A stretch of DNA of 57,640 bases from Arenicellaceae bacterium (GCA_029246505.1 JAQWNC010000022.1:1-57640); one strand, 5' to 3'. Positions 26,038-35,070 are shown, numbered from the stretch's first letter. The notes: generated by a model from the sequence alone, not told the origin. Numbers and translations are program-made.

Positions 26038-27267
26038 TCACTCCCAGACTGGTTCAAACTTTTGGATACGCTTTCCGTGTTCAACTTCACCGGTGTAAAT
26101 GTTTCCCAATGAGTCGGTTGCGATAGCGTTAACCCAATGGAGTTGGCCGGCATAACGACCATTGCCACCAAACGACCCCAAGGTTTCGCCAGTTTGGCGA
26201 TCTACCAGCCATACGCGGTTGTTGGTCCCGTCAGCTATATAGAGATATTTTTGTTCGGTATCTTTGGATATTGCGAGTTTGTACATTGATCCGCACGGGG
26301 CCAATTCAGTAACACGCAGGCCTCCACATCCTTCACCACGCCCTGGAGTGCCTTCAGCAACATAATAGTCTTTCACCCAAGTGCCGTCCTTCTGGAAAAT
26401 TTGAATGCGGTTTTGCCCGCGTTCACCAACATAAACCAGGCCATCGTTAGCGATTTCGAGGAAATGTAGGTCAGGTACGAATTGTTCTTCTTCCGGTGGG
26501 CGACTTCCATCCCAGTCATAGGGTGCGATAGGATCGTTAGTTACTTCGCTAAGCGGCATTCCATGACCGCCCCAGCCGCGTTTAAATTCGCCATCGTCCA
26601 TACCGTAAACGAGTACACGTTTCCAATTTATAATGTATATTTCGCGCGCATCCTGATCGAGTTGAAAGCGTCCTTTACGGGGCAATACATCGGTTTGCTG
26701 ATTGTTTTCTTCCAGCGTTACACCTTCGGGTGGGCGGTGACCAAAATCCCACACCAGTTCTCCTTCGCGAGTATATTTTTGGATGCTGTCCTGTGCACCG
26801 AGGCCGCCAACCCAAACGAAACCATCTCTATCAGCGATAACCGTTTGCAACGATGTCGGCCAAGTTGGATTGTATCCAGGGCCGCCCCAGGCGTTAACGA
26901 CATTCCCGTCTTGATCCATTTCGATAACTTCGGGTCCACGAATGCAGCAGTCGGTTCGTGGTGGATTTCCGATTCCACCAATTTCATCGCCTTGGGCGAG
27001 GTTTCCGCGATTCAAAAACCAGATGTGGTCCAGGTGATCAACACCTATTCCTGTTACTTGTTGCATGCTCCAGCGGTTGGGTAAAGGTCCCGGCCAGAAC
27101 GGATCGACTTTAAACATCGGCGCACCGTTTTCATCCATCGCTTGAACATTCTCTTGAGCTTGTAGCGGGCTGCTCACAACCAATACAAGTAACAATAGGC
27201 CCGAAAGTACGGAAGTGCCTGTCGAGAAAAAGCTTGGGAGAATGATTTTATCGAATTTTATAGTCAC
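26038..27267 (-). CDS. Secreted NHL-repeat beta-propeller protein
   Basis: 409 residues from a GTG start with AAGGGGTAAT upstream. Signal segment VLSGLLLLVLVVSSPLQAQ. Repeat units include DHIWFLNRGN, GFVWVGGLGAQDSIQKYTRE, EIYIINWKRVLVYGMDDGEF, GLVYVGERGQNRIQIFQKDG, YLYIADGTNNRVWLVDRQTG and GNIYTGEVEHGKRIQKFEP, a six-bladed propeller. Several Cys (TDCCIRG, GEGCGG, LAPCGS) suggest disulfides consistent with export. Start of the unit containing two DUF6152 genes and a domain B gene. Confidence 0.82.
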   Translation of the reverse strand: MTIKFDKIILPSFFSTGTSVLSGLLLLVLVVSSPLQAQENVQAMDENGAPMFKVDPFWPGPLPNRWSMQQVTGIGVDHLDHIWFLNRGNLAQGDEIGGIGNPPRTDCCIRGPEVIEMDQDGNVVNAWGGPGYNPTWPTSLQTVIADRDGFVWVGGLGAQDSIQKYTREGELVWDFGHRPPEGVTLEENNQQTDVLPRKGRFQLDQDAREIYIINWKRVLVYGMDDGEFKRGWGGHGMPLSEVTNDPIAPYDWDGSRPPEEEQFVPDLHFLEIANDGLVYVGERGQNRIQIFQKDGTWVKDYYVAEGTPGRGEGCGGLRVTELAPCGSMYKLAISKDTEQKYLYIADGTNNRVWLVDRQTGETLGSFGGNGRYAGQLHWVNAIATDSLGNIYTGEVEHGKRIQKFEPVWE

Positions 27268-27446
27268 GTTAGATTACCCCTTATAAATGGACACACAAGA
27301 GATTAACATTATCACAATTTTGGCTAAATCGAGAATATTGAAGCACCCTGCTGCATATCGGCTGATCGGGTACTTTTTAGAGTTTATTCCCACACTTCAT
27401 GTCTGCAGGGATTCTTATTTTTTCCAAGCTAGTTTATGCTTGAGAA

Positions 27447-27716
27447 ATGTCTAAAACAAAAAAATTAAAGAATGAAGCCGAGATAGTTCGCGAAGTTCTT
27501 CGCATAGGCTCCGCTTACGTTAAAAAGCGAGGCGCGGGTCTAATCGATGAGTCTGATTCGCAAAAGAAAAAATTGGACTTTATCTATCGGTTGCTGGTTC
27601 ACGACAAACAGATTCAGCCATTACCGGCCAATCAAGTGTCAGATTTAAATATTCGCCATCGCCTTGCTATGTGGCTAGCAGGAAAGTTGCCGGATGATCA
27701 CGAGCTGCTGAAATAG
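27447..27716 (+). CDS. DUF5062 family small protein
   Basis: 89 residues, charged, no signal or membrane segment: KNEAEIVREVLRIGSAYVKK, RLLVHDKQIQPLPANQ and RHRLAMWLAGKLPDDHELL. This matches my memory of the DUF5062 family found in Vibrio, Shewanella and other gammaproteobacteria, whose function is unknown; members are about this length, so it is complete. Only a weak ribosome site is visible before the ATG. It is the best single taxonomic hint in the window. Confidence 0.7.
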   Translation: MSKTKKLKNEAEIVREVLRIGSAYVKKRGAGLIDESDSQKKKLDFIYRLLVHDKQIQPLPANQVSDLNIRHRLAMWLAGKLPDDHELLK

Positions 27717-27740
27717 TCACAGCTTTGCTGTTTTTAGCAG

Positions 27741-27974
27741 TTGCGTAAGCAACTCAATGCCGGTGGTATCGAAATTCTTGCAGATCGTGGGTTTCAAGAA
27801 AAAGTTAGCGATGTGGAGCGGGCGTCGATCTGCGTTACGATGCAACAGAGCTTTACTGCCAATAGTTTTGCTGAAGGGGCACAGCTGGGAATTGAGTTAA
27901 TCCCGGAGCAAATGCGCAAGCACTTTCCCGTGCCAGATGGTAATGAGCTGCCGAACAAGCCGGCAGTGCTATAA
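27741..27974 (+). pseudogene. C-terminal remnant of a TPM-domain protein
   Basis: The frame encodes GIEILADRGFQEKVSDVERA, then EGAQLGIELIPEQMRKHFPV and the end DGNELPNKPAVL. That is the C-terminal third of a TPM-domain protein (family pattern: VEILADRGIHxKV...HFPxxxxxxNELPxxPxVL), normally about 180-200 residues. The N-terminal half is absent and no ribosome site is seen, so it is most likely a fragment left by deletion. It overlaps a hairpin AGTTGC-GTAA-GCAACT at 27739-27754. Confidence 0.6.
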
Positions 27975-28015
27975 AAATGTAATATTAAAAGTAGTAATAT
28001 GTATACAGAGAAACG

Positions 28016-29260
28016 TCATCCTCCCGAAAGCGAATTCTCATCCAAGTATTCACTACTAATTAAGCTGGCACTAATATTAGTGAGGTTAAAACCATAAACT
28101 TCAAATACCGACATGAAGGCTTGATTATCGGCGGCTTCGAGTTCCATTTTAGAAAGAATATTTGACGCGACCGCCAAATCGGACATTTCCATTAATCCTG
28201 CATCGCGAGTTCCGGCCAGAACAACTATCTGGCTGCCCTCCGCCACCGAAAAGCTTGAGATTAAGCCGTAATCGACAAAATTTCGATCATCTTCTGCTTC
28301 AATAAAATCACTGGTGTATCGTTCTGCGGTCTCCGTATTGACCAACTGATCGTAAGAGTATCCAACGTCAAATCGCGATGCTGAAAACGTGTAGGATTCT
28401 AGCACTCCCAGACCGCTAATATAGCCAATGTATATCACGTGATTTGAGCGTAAATCTTCAGCGCTAAACTCTGACATCATGGTGATGCGAGGACTTTTAT
28501 CGGTTTCCTGCAAAATTTCTTGGACGCGTGCGATTGCATAAGCACTGCCACGAGGAAGGTAAGTGAGCCCGACATCGAACCGAGGGTCAGCAAACAGAGC
28601 ATCTTCGTCGCCAATCTGATTTAACTCTTGGCGAAGGTCAAATTCAGAATTTATGTCGAACTCTCTAACTAACCTGATTTCGCCAGTAACCGCGGTTTCA
28701 CCAAAGATGTAATAGTCACCTACGACGATCATCACCGGCTTGTCATCTAAAACTATGCCACCCCAAAATAACTCTTGCTCCTGACTAATGGTTTGGCTCT
28801 GAAAATTTGATTTCCCCAACAAAATATAACCAATTAGCGCGATGCAAATAATAGCAAGTCCAATGGGTAATAACGCTTTGAAGAACGAGCTGGAAGGCTG
28901 AATTTGCCCACCAGTTCCTGCATTGGGTCGAATTTTTTCAACGACAAGTCGATACGTACCTTTGGGAATAACTAGTCGAACGGTTTCCTCGCTTCCAGGC
29001 CCTTCGTAGTAGTTCTGTAATTTCTGGCGCAGTTTGTATACATAAACGCGCACCGCAGAATCGGAGGTAACATCAAAATCATCGGCTTTATTGAAAACGT
29101 CAATCGCGATTGATAATTCACTGCACGAGACTCCGCCCCGTGTCTTTTCGGCTAAATATTCGAGCAATTTGGCGTAGGCAGAGGATCGCCCAAGTGCGCC
29201 GGATCGTTTTATCCGGTCGAGCTGGTGTTGCAATTCCTGATCTGATTCTTGAGCTAACAT
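28016..29260 (-). CDS. Membrane-anchored winged-helix transcriptional regulator (CadC/ToxR-like layout)
   Basis: 414 residues. Residues about 10-108 look like a DNA-binding region: LGRSSAYAKLLEYLAEKT, LSIAIDVFNKADDFDVTSDS, VRVYVYKLRQKLQNYY and VIPKGTYRLV, the latter two resembling the recognition-helix and wing of OmpR/PhoB-type winged helices. One transmembrane helix follows (about 128-148), then a ~265-residue periplasmic domain with no family I know. Divergent from the metal-uptake operon starting at 29523, with GTTAAC palindromes in the shared 262-bp intergenic region, so it probably controls that operon. Confidence 0.72.
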   Translation of the reverse strand: MLAQESDQELQHQLDRIKRSGALGRSSAYAKLLEYLAEKTRGGVSCSELSIAIDVFNKADDFDVTSDSAVRVYVYKLRQKLQNYYEGPGSEETVRLVIPKGTYRLVVEKIRPNAGTGGQIQPSSSFFKALLPIGLAIICIALIGYILLGKSNFQSQTISQEQELFWGGIVLDDKPVMIVVGDYYIFGETAVTGEIRLVREFDINSEFDLRQELNQIGDEDALFADPRFDVGLTYLPRGSAYAIARVQEILQETDKSPRITMMSEFSAEDLRSNHVIYIGYISGLGVLESYTFSASRFDVGYSYDQLVNTETAERYTSDFIEAEDDRNFVDYGLISSFSVAEGSQIVVLAGTRDAGLMEMSDLAVASNILSKMELEAADNQAFMSVFEVYGFNLTNISASLISSEYLDENSLSGG

Positions 29261-29289
29261 GAGTAAATATTTAAATAGACTTTTGTAAT

Positions 29290-29307
29290 GTTAACAAATA
29301 CGTTAAC
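29290..29307. promoter_or_regulatory. GTTAAC inverted-repeat site, candidate operator 1
   Basis: GTTAACAAATACGTTAAC: two self-complementary GTTAAC boxes separated by six bases, 30-47 bp upstream of the regulator's ATG. Its partner lies at 29410-29426. Placement in the divergent promoter suggests binding by the regulator at 28016, but the protein that binds is not shown by the sequence. Confidence 0.5.
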
Positions 29308-29409
29308 GTTGCTGAAGGGTTATAAATAAGGGGTTATAGCATAGAAGAACGAAAAAGTTCTGGTGATCAACATAGCATTTGTGTTGGCGAAGGGAGAACA
29401 AATTAAGGG

Positions 29410-29426
29410 GTTAACAATTTGTTAAC
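29410..29426. promoter_or_regulatory. GTTAAC inverted-repeat site, candidate operator 2
   Basis: GTTAACAATTTGTTAAC: the same two boxes with a five-base spacer, a near-perfect 17-bp palindrome, about 100 bp upstream of the first operon gene and 120 bp from site 1. It does not resemble the usual gammaproteobacterial Zur box that I know. Confidence 0.55.
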
Positions 29427-29522
29427 GGTTCAAAAACCTTCTGTCACTTGGATAGAAAAGCTCGCTCGATTAACATCTTAATTTGAAACTTGAATAAGCA
29501 GATTAACCACAGTGACAATTAT

Positions 29523-29834
29523 ATGAACAAAGGTTTATTAGCGACGGTTCTTAGCGGATTTGTTTCAATTCCGGCTTGGGGGCACACCCCAATCTGTGAT
29601 TGTTATGACAATGGCGACAGCACGATTACCTGCGAAGGCGGCTTTAGCGACGGCGGTAGTGCTGCAGGTATTGCGATGAGGATTGTGAACAATGCGGGCA
29701 AAGTCTTGATACAGGGCGAGATGAGCGAATTCAGCGATTATACATTTGCAATACCAGAAAATAATTTTCGTGTCATATACGAAGCTGGTGATGGACACAC
29801 GATCGAAATCGACAGTCGTGATATCGAAGAATAG
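29523..29834 (+). CDS. Small secreted Cys-containing protein, first gene of metal-uptake operon
   Basis: 103 residues from the ATG (a TTG 33 bp upstream is in frame but adds residues ahead of the signal peptide). Signal peptide ends IPAWG, then HTPICDCYDNGDSTITCEGG, three Cys and an N-terminal His after predicted cleavage, then a beta-rich domain (GKVLIQGEMSEFSDYTFAIP). Family not recognised. Its place at the head of a metal ABC operon and the His/Cys/Asp-rich start suggest a periplasmic metal-binding role; that is inference. Confidence 0.65.
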   Translation: MNKGLLATVLSGFVSIPAWGHTPICDCYDNGDSTITCEGGFSDGGSAAGIAMRIVNNAGKVLIQGEMSEFSDYTFAIPENNFRVIYEAGDGHTIEIDSRDIEE

Positions 29835-29891
29835 CCAGCTACTAACTAATTTATAAACCAGATTAAATTGATTTGAATCAGGGATTCTATA

Positions 29892-30734
29892 TTGAAAAAC
29901 TCACTTAAAGCGTTTCAGCTATTACCTGCTTTGATTATATCGGCGGGCTTACTAAGCAATGTGGCACAAGCTCATTTCCAACTGTTATATACGCCAGAAT
30001 CTGCCCTTAATGAGGCTCAGGCGATTGATATTGCCTTGGTGTTTTCGCATCCATTTCACAATGGTTATCCAATGAGTATGGGCACCCCACAAGAGTTCTA
30101 TGTGATTCAGGACAGGGGGGAGGGCATTCCGACCAAAACAACCGATTTACGTGAATATTTAAAGCCCGTGACCTGGAAGAACTCTGACCAGGCGTCGGCT
30201 GATGCCTTTGTTGCAAATCTGCCTAAATCCGTCACGCGTTCAATTGGAGATTATAGTTTTGTGTTGGTCCCCGAACCGTATTACGAGGCGGCCGAAGATA
30301 AGTACATTCAGCAGTATACTCGGGCCATGATCAACGTGGGTGGTGCACCTGGTTCATGGGATGCCCCAATAGGTTTGCCTGTAGAGATTATCCCATTGGA
30401 CAAGCCATACGCTAATTGGGTAGGTGGGGTATTTCGGGCTGTGGTTGTCTCAAATGGAGAGCCGGTTCCAAACGCTGAAATAGAAATTGAGTATTTGAAT
30501 CATGACCCTCTGATCGATCAGGCTATATTTGATCCAATAGGTAAAATAGAGGCACCGCAAGGCTCATTTACCACCATGAGCGTGAGAGCTAATGATCGTG
30601 GTGAAATTACAATCGGTCTACCAAAAGAAGGCTGGTGGGGCATCTGTGCACTGGATCTGGATAATGCCGAAACGTTCAATGACAAGGATTTATCGGTAGA
30701 TGCAGTACTGTGGGTTCGCGCCTATGCGCCCTAG
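29892..30734 (+). CDS. DUF4198 (NikK-like) secreted metal-uptake accessory protein
   Basis: 280 residues from a TTG start with CAGGGATTC upstream. Signal peptide ends VAQA, followed by HFQLLYTPES. The middle contains VFSHPFHNGYPMSMGTPQEF and the C-terminal Ig-like part has VVSNGEPVPNAEIEIEYLN and GEITIGLPKEGWWGICAL. This is the DUF4198 layout, found with nickel, cobalt and zinc transporters. In the mature protein His would be N-terminal, with further His in the SHPFHNG loop. It belongs to the seven-gene metal operon. The metal is not identified by sequence. Confidence 0.78.
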   Translation: MKNSLKAFQLLPALIISAGLLSNVAQAHFQLLYTPESALNEAQAIDIALVFSHPFHNGYPMSMGTPQEFYVIQDRGEGIPTKTTDLREYLKPVTWKNSDQASADAFVANLPKSVTRSIGDYSFVLVPEPYYEAAEDKYIQQYTRAMINVGGAPGSWDAPIGLPVEIIPLDKPYANWVGGVFRAVVVSNGEPVPNAEIEIEYLNHDPLIDQAIFDPIGKIEAPQGSFTTMSVRANDRGEITIGLPKEGWWGICALDLDNAETFNDKDLSVDAVLWVRAYAP

Positions 30735-30771
30735 TGAATTAGCGTAAGTTAAGCAAGGTAAGTGAAATAAT

Positions 30772-31419
30772 ATGACTTCTAAAGCGTTACAGCTGGTCCG
30801 CCCGGCTGCTAGTCGCTATGAGACTTTGACGTTGTTGCTTACCGCGGCCATTCTCATTTCCGCACAAATGCTGTACGTAGCAAACCTGGGTCGGCAAGAA
30901 ACAGAAGAGCAGATATATGCCTGGCAGATTAGCTCTTTCAATTCTTTTGAAGGTGCGGACCAAACGATATACAGCGCTCTATTTACTGTTAAAGACGAAG
31001 TTCCTTATATTTATGATGACGTTAATCGCTTTAATGGCCCAGATGAAAAATTTCGTTGGCCCAATATAGAGGATTTCCAGGAGTACCTTGTGCCACCGTT
31101 TTACCATGACACTAGCTGGGAACAGAGTGGATCACTTGAGTGGTTACTATTCGAACCAGTCGCCGAAGGCGAAATGCAGGGGTACTCCATGTATTTGGGT
31201 ACTAATGGTAATTTGGATAAGCAAGGCTCGTTTTTGCTAACTATAGGCCATGTTCATGCTGGCTTTAGTAACAATAATTCTCTGGATATATGGTGGCATT
31301 CACAGGGCAGCATTGCTATGCCGGAATCGGGATTTAGAGATACCCTAGTTCGTAAAGGATGGAAGTTAGTAATTCCATATAGCGGCGATAAAGAAGTAAA
31401 ACGTATTTTTGGAGAATAG
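30772..31419 (+). CDS. Membrane-anchored protein of unknown function in metal operon (possibly DUF6162)
   Basis: 215 residues: short cytoplasmic start, one transmembrane helix (about 19-41, LTLLLTAAILISAQMLYVAN), and a ~170-residue periplasmic domain with no zinc-ligand clusters except HVHAGF and IWWHSQG. The opening (VRPAASRYETLTLLL) resembles proteins annotated DUF6162 next to metal ABC transporters in pseudomonads; I hold that assignment loosely. AAGGTAAG precedes the ATG and the next gene starts 4 bp after the stop, so it is part of the same transcript. Confidence 0.6.
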   Translation: MTSKALQLVRPAASRYETLTLLLTAAILISAQMLYVANLGRQETEEQIYAWQISSFNSFEGADQTIYSALFTVKDEVPYIYDDVNRFNGPDEKFRWPNIEDFQEYLVPPFYHDTSWEQSGSLEWLLFEPVAEGEMQGYSMYLGTNGNLDKQGSFLLTIGHVHAGFSNNNSLDIWWHSQGSIAMPESGFRDTLVRKGWKLVIPYSGDKEVKRIFGE

Positions 31420-31423
31420 ATAG

Positions 31424-32368
31424 ATGCAAGAACCAAACACTTTCAAAGGGTTTTTAGCAACTTTTGTAGCAACCACTTTGATGCTGTTTACGATCTTGAT
31501 TGCGCCTACAGCCAATGCACAGAACCTACAAGTAGGCGTCACGCTACATCCTTATTATAGTTTTGTTAGCAATATTGTTGGCGATCGAGCAGAAGTTATT
31601 CCGTTAATTGGCGCTGAGAGTAACCCTCACGGCTATATTCCTCAGCCCGCTGATATGAAGCGTATATTGGATATGGATGTGATGGTGGTTAACGGTATTG
31701 GCCATGACTCCTGGGCATTTGAAATTCTACAAGCTGCTGGCGCTAAAGACGATCTACCGCTGATATATGCAAATGATGGCGTCTCGCTAATTCCAATCGC
31801 CGGTGACCCGAGTGGCGCTAAAGTAGTTAATCCACACACCTTCATTTCTACGGTTGCGGCAATACAGCAAATTTATGGAATCGCCCGTCAATTAGCTGAA
31901 TATGATCCTGAAAATGCCGATTTCTATCGCGATAACTCACGTGCTTACGCCCTTGAGTTGCGCAAATTGCGGGCTAAATTTGACGGCATGATTGCTGGCG
32001 TGAATCTGTCTGGTTTTCGTTGTGCAACCATGCACAGTGGTTACGATTACATAATGCAGGAGCTCGGTTTGAATGTGTCCGCGGTGATTGAGCCACGCCA
32101 TGGAGTGGAGCCGACAGCTCGTCAGATGGCCGATACGATTGATCGTATTAAAGCGTCCAACGTTAATGTTTTGTTCGCCGAAAAGTATTTTGCTAGTGCA
32201 CTTTCCGACACAATTCGTGATGCTACCGGGGTACAAATATACTCGATTTCACATATCAGCAGTGGACCTTATTCTAATGAAAAGTTTGCCGATGAAATGC
32301 TTGAAAATTTAACTACGCTGGCCAGCGCGATTCGCGATGTTGCCAATTTAACAGCGACTGCACCTTAA
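31424..32368 (+). CDS. Metal ABC transporter substrate-binding protein (ZnuA/cluster A-I type)
   Basis: 314 residues, signal peptide ending TANAQ, GGAGAATAG before the ATG. Metal ligands expected for this family are present: His69 in SNPHGYIP, His138 in VNPHTFIS, His204 in CATMHSGYDYI and an acidic partner Glu253 in FAEKYF. The His-rich loop of typical ZnuA is missing. It would deliver Zn(II), or possibly Mn(II), from the periplasm to the permease at 33152. Three His plus one acid favours Zn or Mn over Fe; the exact metal is inferred. Confidence 0.85.
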   Translation: MQEPNTFKGFLATFVATTLMLFTILIAPTANAQNLQVGVTLHPYYSFVSNIVGDRAEVIPLIGAESNPHGYIPQPADMKRILDMDVMVVNGIGHDSWAFEILQAAGAKDDLPLIYANDGVSLIPIAGDPSGAKVVNPHTFISTVAAIQQIYGIARQLAEYDPENADFYRDNSRAYALELRKLRAKFDGMIAGVNLSGFRCATMHSGYDYIMQELGLNVSAVIEPRHGVEPTARQMADTIDRIKASNVNVLFAEKYFASALSDTIRDATGVQIYSISHISSGPYSNEKFADEMLENLTTLASAIRDVANLTATAP

Positions 32369-32387
32369 GCTTATTTGGTACTGAATT

Positions 32388-33149
32388 ATGCAAGGCCCAT
32401 CTATCGAATTTAAAAACGTCAACCTGAATCTCGGTAACACGCAGATTCTAGAAGATGTCAGCTTCTCGATTAGTCCCACGACTATCCATTGCATCATCGG
32501 TTCGAATGGTGGTGGTAAAACATCGCTAATCCGCTGCATGCTTGGGCAGATGCCACACTCTGGAGATATTAAAATTAAGTGGGGCGAAAATCGTACTATT
32601 GGGTACGTTCCCCAACAATTAGAGATCGATAAAACACTGCCGGTGAGTGTTGTCGATTTTTTGACGATGGCAACACAACGACGACCAGCGTTTCTAGGGC
32701 AGTCTAAACAACAGGCACAAAAAATCTCCGACTTACTGGAAGAATTTGGACTGACAAGCAAACGCAACGATAAATTGGGTAGCCTTTCTGGAGGTGAGCG
32801 TCAGCGTGTTGTATTTGCTCAGGCAATGGTGCCTACCCCGGCTTTGTTGGTATTAGATGAGCCAATGACCGGTCTGGACGTGGCCGGTGGCGAGGTAATT
32901 CTTGCAGCGGTGCGCAAATTTGCATCTGATGGTGGAACAGTTGTGTGGATCAACCACGATATAGCTCAGGTTAACAAGGTGGCGGATAAGCTCACATACG
33001 TTAATAAAACTATTGTGCTTGATGGTGCCCCGTTAGAAGTGCTGCAAACCGGAGTAGCAAATAAATTGTTTCCCACCTTGAGTTTTAATGAATCGTCGCC
33101 GGATGGCGATAGCGCCGAAACCACGGATATTGAGGTCGAAGGGGAATAA
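32388..33149 (+). CDS. Metal ABC transporter ATP-binding protein (ZnuC-like)
   Basis: 253 residues with Walker A GSNGGGKT (38-45), Q-loop YVPQQLEI, signature LSGGERQR (133-140), Walker B LLVLDEP (153-159) and switch His in WINHDIAQ. It energises the metal permease encoded next. The ribosome site is weak, 19 bp after the upstream gene. The C-terminal tail (after 225) is acidic and variable. Cytoplasmic, associated with the inner membrane. Confidence 0.92.
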   Translation: MQGPSIEFKNVNLNLGNTQILEDVSFSISPTTIHCIIGSNGGGKTSLIRCMLGQMPHSGDIKIKWGENRTIGYVPQQLEIDKTLPVSVVDFLTMATQRRPAFLGQSKQQAQKISDLLEEFGLTSKRNDKLGSLSGGERQRVVFAQAMVPTPALLVLDEPMTGLDVAGGEVILAAVRKFASDGGTVVWINHDIAQVNKVADKLTYVNKTIVLDGAPLEVLQTGVANKLFPTLSFNESSPDGDSAETTDIEVEGE

Positions 33150-33151
33150 TT

Positions 33152-34057
33152 ATGAATGCTTTATACGATGCAATTCGCACTTTGTTTGTTGATGCTGCTT
33201 ACGAAGGCACGATTAATTTTATGTTTTCTTACGAGTTCGTGGTCAACGGGTTTTTATGTGCCCTAATCGTCGGTCCACTACTCGGTGCCATGGGCACGAT
33301 GGTGGTAATCAAACGGATGGCGTTCTTTTCGCAGGCGGTTGGTAACGCCGCATTAACCGGAGTGGCAATAGGCGTCATTCTTGGTGAGTCTTATACTGCG
33401 CCGTATGTTTCGATGTTCAGTTTTTGTATTTTGTTTGGGTTGCTGCTGAACTTCACACGTAACCGTACCAAGATGTCCTCAGACACCTTGATCGGTGTTT
33501 TCCTGTCGATCTCCTTGGCGGTTGGTGCTACTGCGTTATTGTTCGTATCAGCTAAAGTAAATACGCATATTTTGGATACCGTGATGTTCGGCTCTATTCT
33601 TACGGTCAATAATCTCGACATCAACGTGCTGCTAGTTACGGCGTTGATAACCGCTGCGGTTGCTTTGCCGCTCTACAATCAAATGTTGTTGGCTAGTCTT
33701 AACCCTAATTTGGCACATGTGCGCGGCGTCAATGTGCATTTCTTGGAGTACGTATTTGTATTACTAATCACAATATTAACGGTGGCGTGCGTGAAGATTG
33801 TAGGCGCGGTTTTAGTCGAAGCGCTATTGTTAATTCCTGCAGCAGCAGCGCGCAATTTAAACACCTCAATTCGCGGATTCGTCGTATGGAGCGTCATTTT
33901 TTCAACGTTCAGTTGTGTTTTTGGGGTGTACGCACCGATGGCTTATGACCTACCAATTCCCAGTGGCGGTGCAATTGTTTTGACTGCGGCGGTTATTTTT
34001 TTTGCCACTTTGCTAATTCGAATGGTGATGCCTAGATTTCGTGAAGCGGCATTTTAG
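33152..34057 (+). CDS. Metal ABC transporter permease (ZnuB-like)
   Basis: 301 residues with about eight hydrophobic helices. Family landmarks include GPLLGAMGTMVVIKRMAFFS, ALTGVAIGVILG, IGVFLSISLAVGATALLFV and the coupling segment KIVGAVLVEALLLIPAAAAR. GGGGAATAATT precedes the ATG, which starts 3 bp after the ATPase stop, indicating tight coupling. It forms the transmembrane channel for the metal bound by the substrate-binding protein(s) of this operon. Confidence 0.92.
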   Translation: MNALYDAIRTLFVDAAYEGTINFMFSYEFVVNGFLCALIVGPLLGAMGTMVVIKRMAFFSQAVGNAALTGVAIGVILGESYTAPYVSMFSFCILFGLLLNFTRNRTKMSSDTLIGVFLSISLAVGATALLFVSAKVNTHILDTVMFGSILTVNNLDINVLLVTALITAAVALPLYNQMLLASLNPNLAHVRGVNVHFLEYVFVLLITILTVACVKIVGAVLVEALLLIPAAAARNLNTSIRGFVVWSVIFSTFSCVFGVYAPMAYDLPIPSGGAIVLTAAVIFFATLLIRMVMPRFREAAF

Positions 34058-34059
34058 TC

Positions 34060-35070
34060 ATGCAGTCTTTAATGAACATTTCGCCAAGCCAACAGTCGAA
34101 CCGCGCACTATTGTCTAATCGATTAGTTCTGTTACTAGTTTTACTACTTTCAACTTCACCATCCTCGGCGATTGATGTTACCGATGGTCTTAAAGTTGTT
34201 ACCAGTACCCAGGCAACCTATTCCATCGCAAGGGCGTTATTAGAGAAAACTTCAATCGAAACAATAAATGTGCCGGAAGATGGAAGGCGCTTTTATAGCT
34301 TGAAAGATTACATCGAACGGCGCGCGGCTCGGTTTGAGCCATTGTTTAAATCAGCCGATGTAGTTATCGCTATGACTAACGCACTACCAGCAGATCCGCT
34401 GTACCGGTTTGCCAGGCAGGCGAATATTCATTTGGTCTATATTGATGCCGCGCAGCCCTGGTCGCTAAGTTCTCCCGGGGTTTCGTTAATTGAACAACCG
34501 GCTACTAATGTAGATTGGGCGAGCGATGAAACTGACCATGCAGTGGGTAGCGATGCGCCTTATTTTTGGTTAAGCCTGACTAATGCTGTACGAATGAGCG
34601 ATATAGTAGGTGGTGATTTAGCACGCACTTTTCCAGAGTTTTCAGCAGTTATTTTAGCCAATCGCGATGCCCTTAAAATAGAATTGCTAGCCTTGTATAG
34701 AGAATTTCAAAATAAGCTGCTTGATGTTGCTGACATCAGTATTTTTGCATTGGCTAACGAGTTTGTGTACCTAACGAATGACATGGGTCTGTATGTCGAT
34801 GGATATTTTTTAAAACAAGATATTGACTGGACGGAAGAAGATCTAAGCATGTTAACGGCACGTTTAAAGTCGCGTGGCGTGGGCGTGGTTTTACATAAAT
34901 GGCAACCTAGCGAGGTTATTCAAAAAGCGGTGCAAGCCGCGGATGCTGAAATTGTTGTATTGGACACAGCTGATCCAGGTATCACGGTTGATCGCAGGCT
35001 AGTAGCTGATGGTTACCAACAAGTTCTAAGAGGGAATCTTGAAAAATTATTCCAAGCGCTTGCTCGATGA
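34060..35070 (+). CDS. Second metal-type substrate-binding protein, canonical His ligands replaced
   Basis: 336 residues, signal segment LVLLLVLLLSTSPSSA. The fold pattern follows ZnuA (KVVTSTQATYSIARALL, FKSADVVIAMTNALP, YFWLSLTNAVRMSDIVGG, ALANEFVYLTNDMGLYV), but the usual first His segment reads GRRFYSLKDY and the second, NPHVWL in relatives, reads APYFWL (Tyr168, Phe169). It may bind a different metal, a metal complex, or serve as a regulator or scaffold. Last gene of the operon; starts 3 bp after the permease stop. Confidence 0.78.
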   Translation: MQSLMNISPSQQSNRALLSNRLVLLLVLLLSTSPSSAIDVTDGLKVVTSTQATYSIARALLEKTSIETINVPEDGRRFYSLKDYIERRAARFEPLFKSADVVIAMTNALPADPLYRFARQANIHLVYIDAAQPWSLSSPGVSLIEQPATNVDWASDETDHAVGSDAPYFWLSLTNAVRMSDIVGGDLARTFPEFSAVILANRDALKIELLALYREFQNKLLDVADISIFALANEFVYLTNDMGLYVDGYFLKQDIDWTEEDLSMLTARLKSRGVGVVLHKWQPSEVIQKAVQAADAEIVVLDTADPGITVDRRLVADGYQQVLRGNLEKLFQALAR

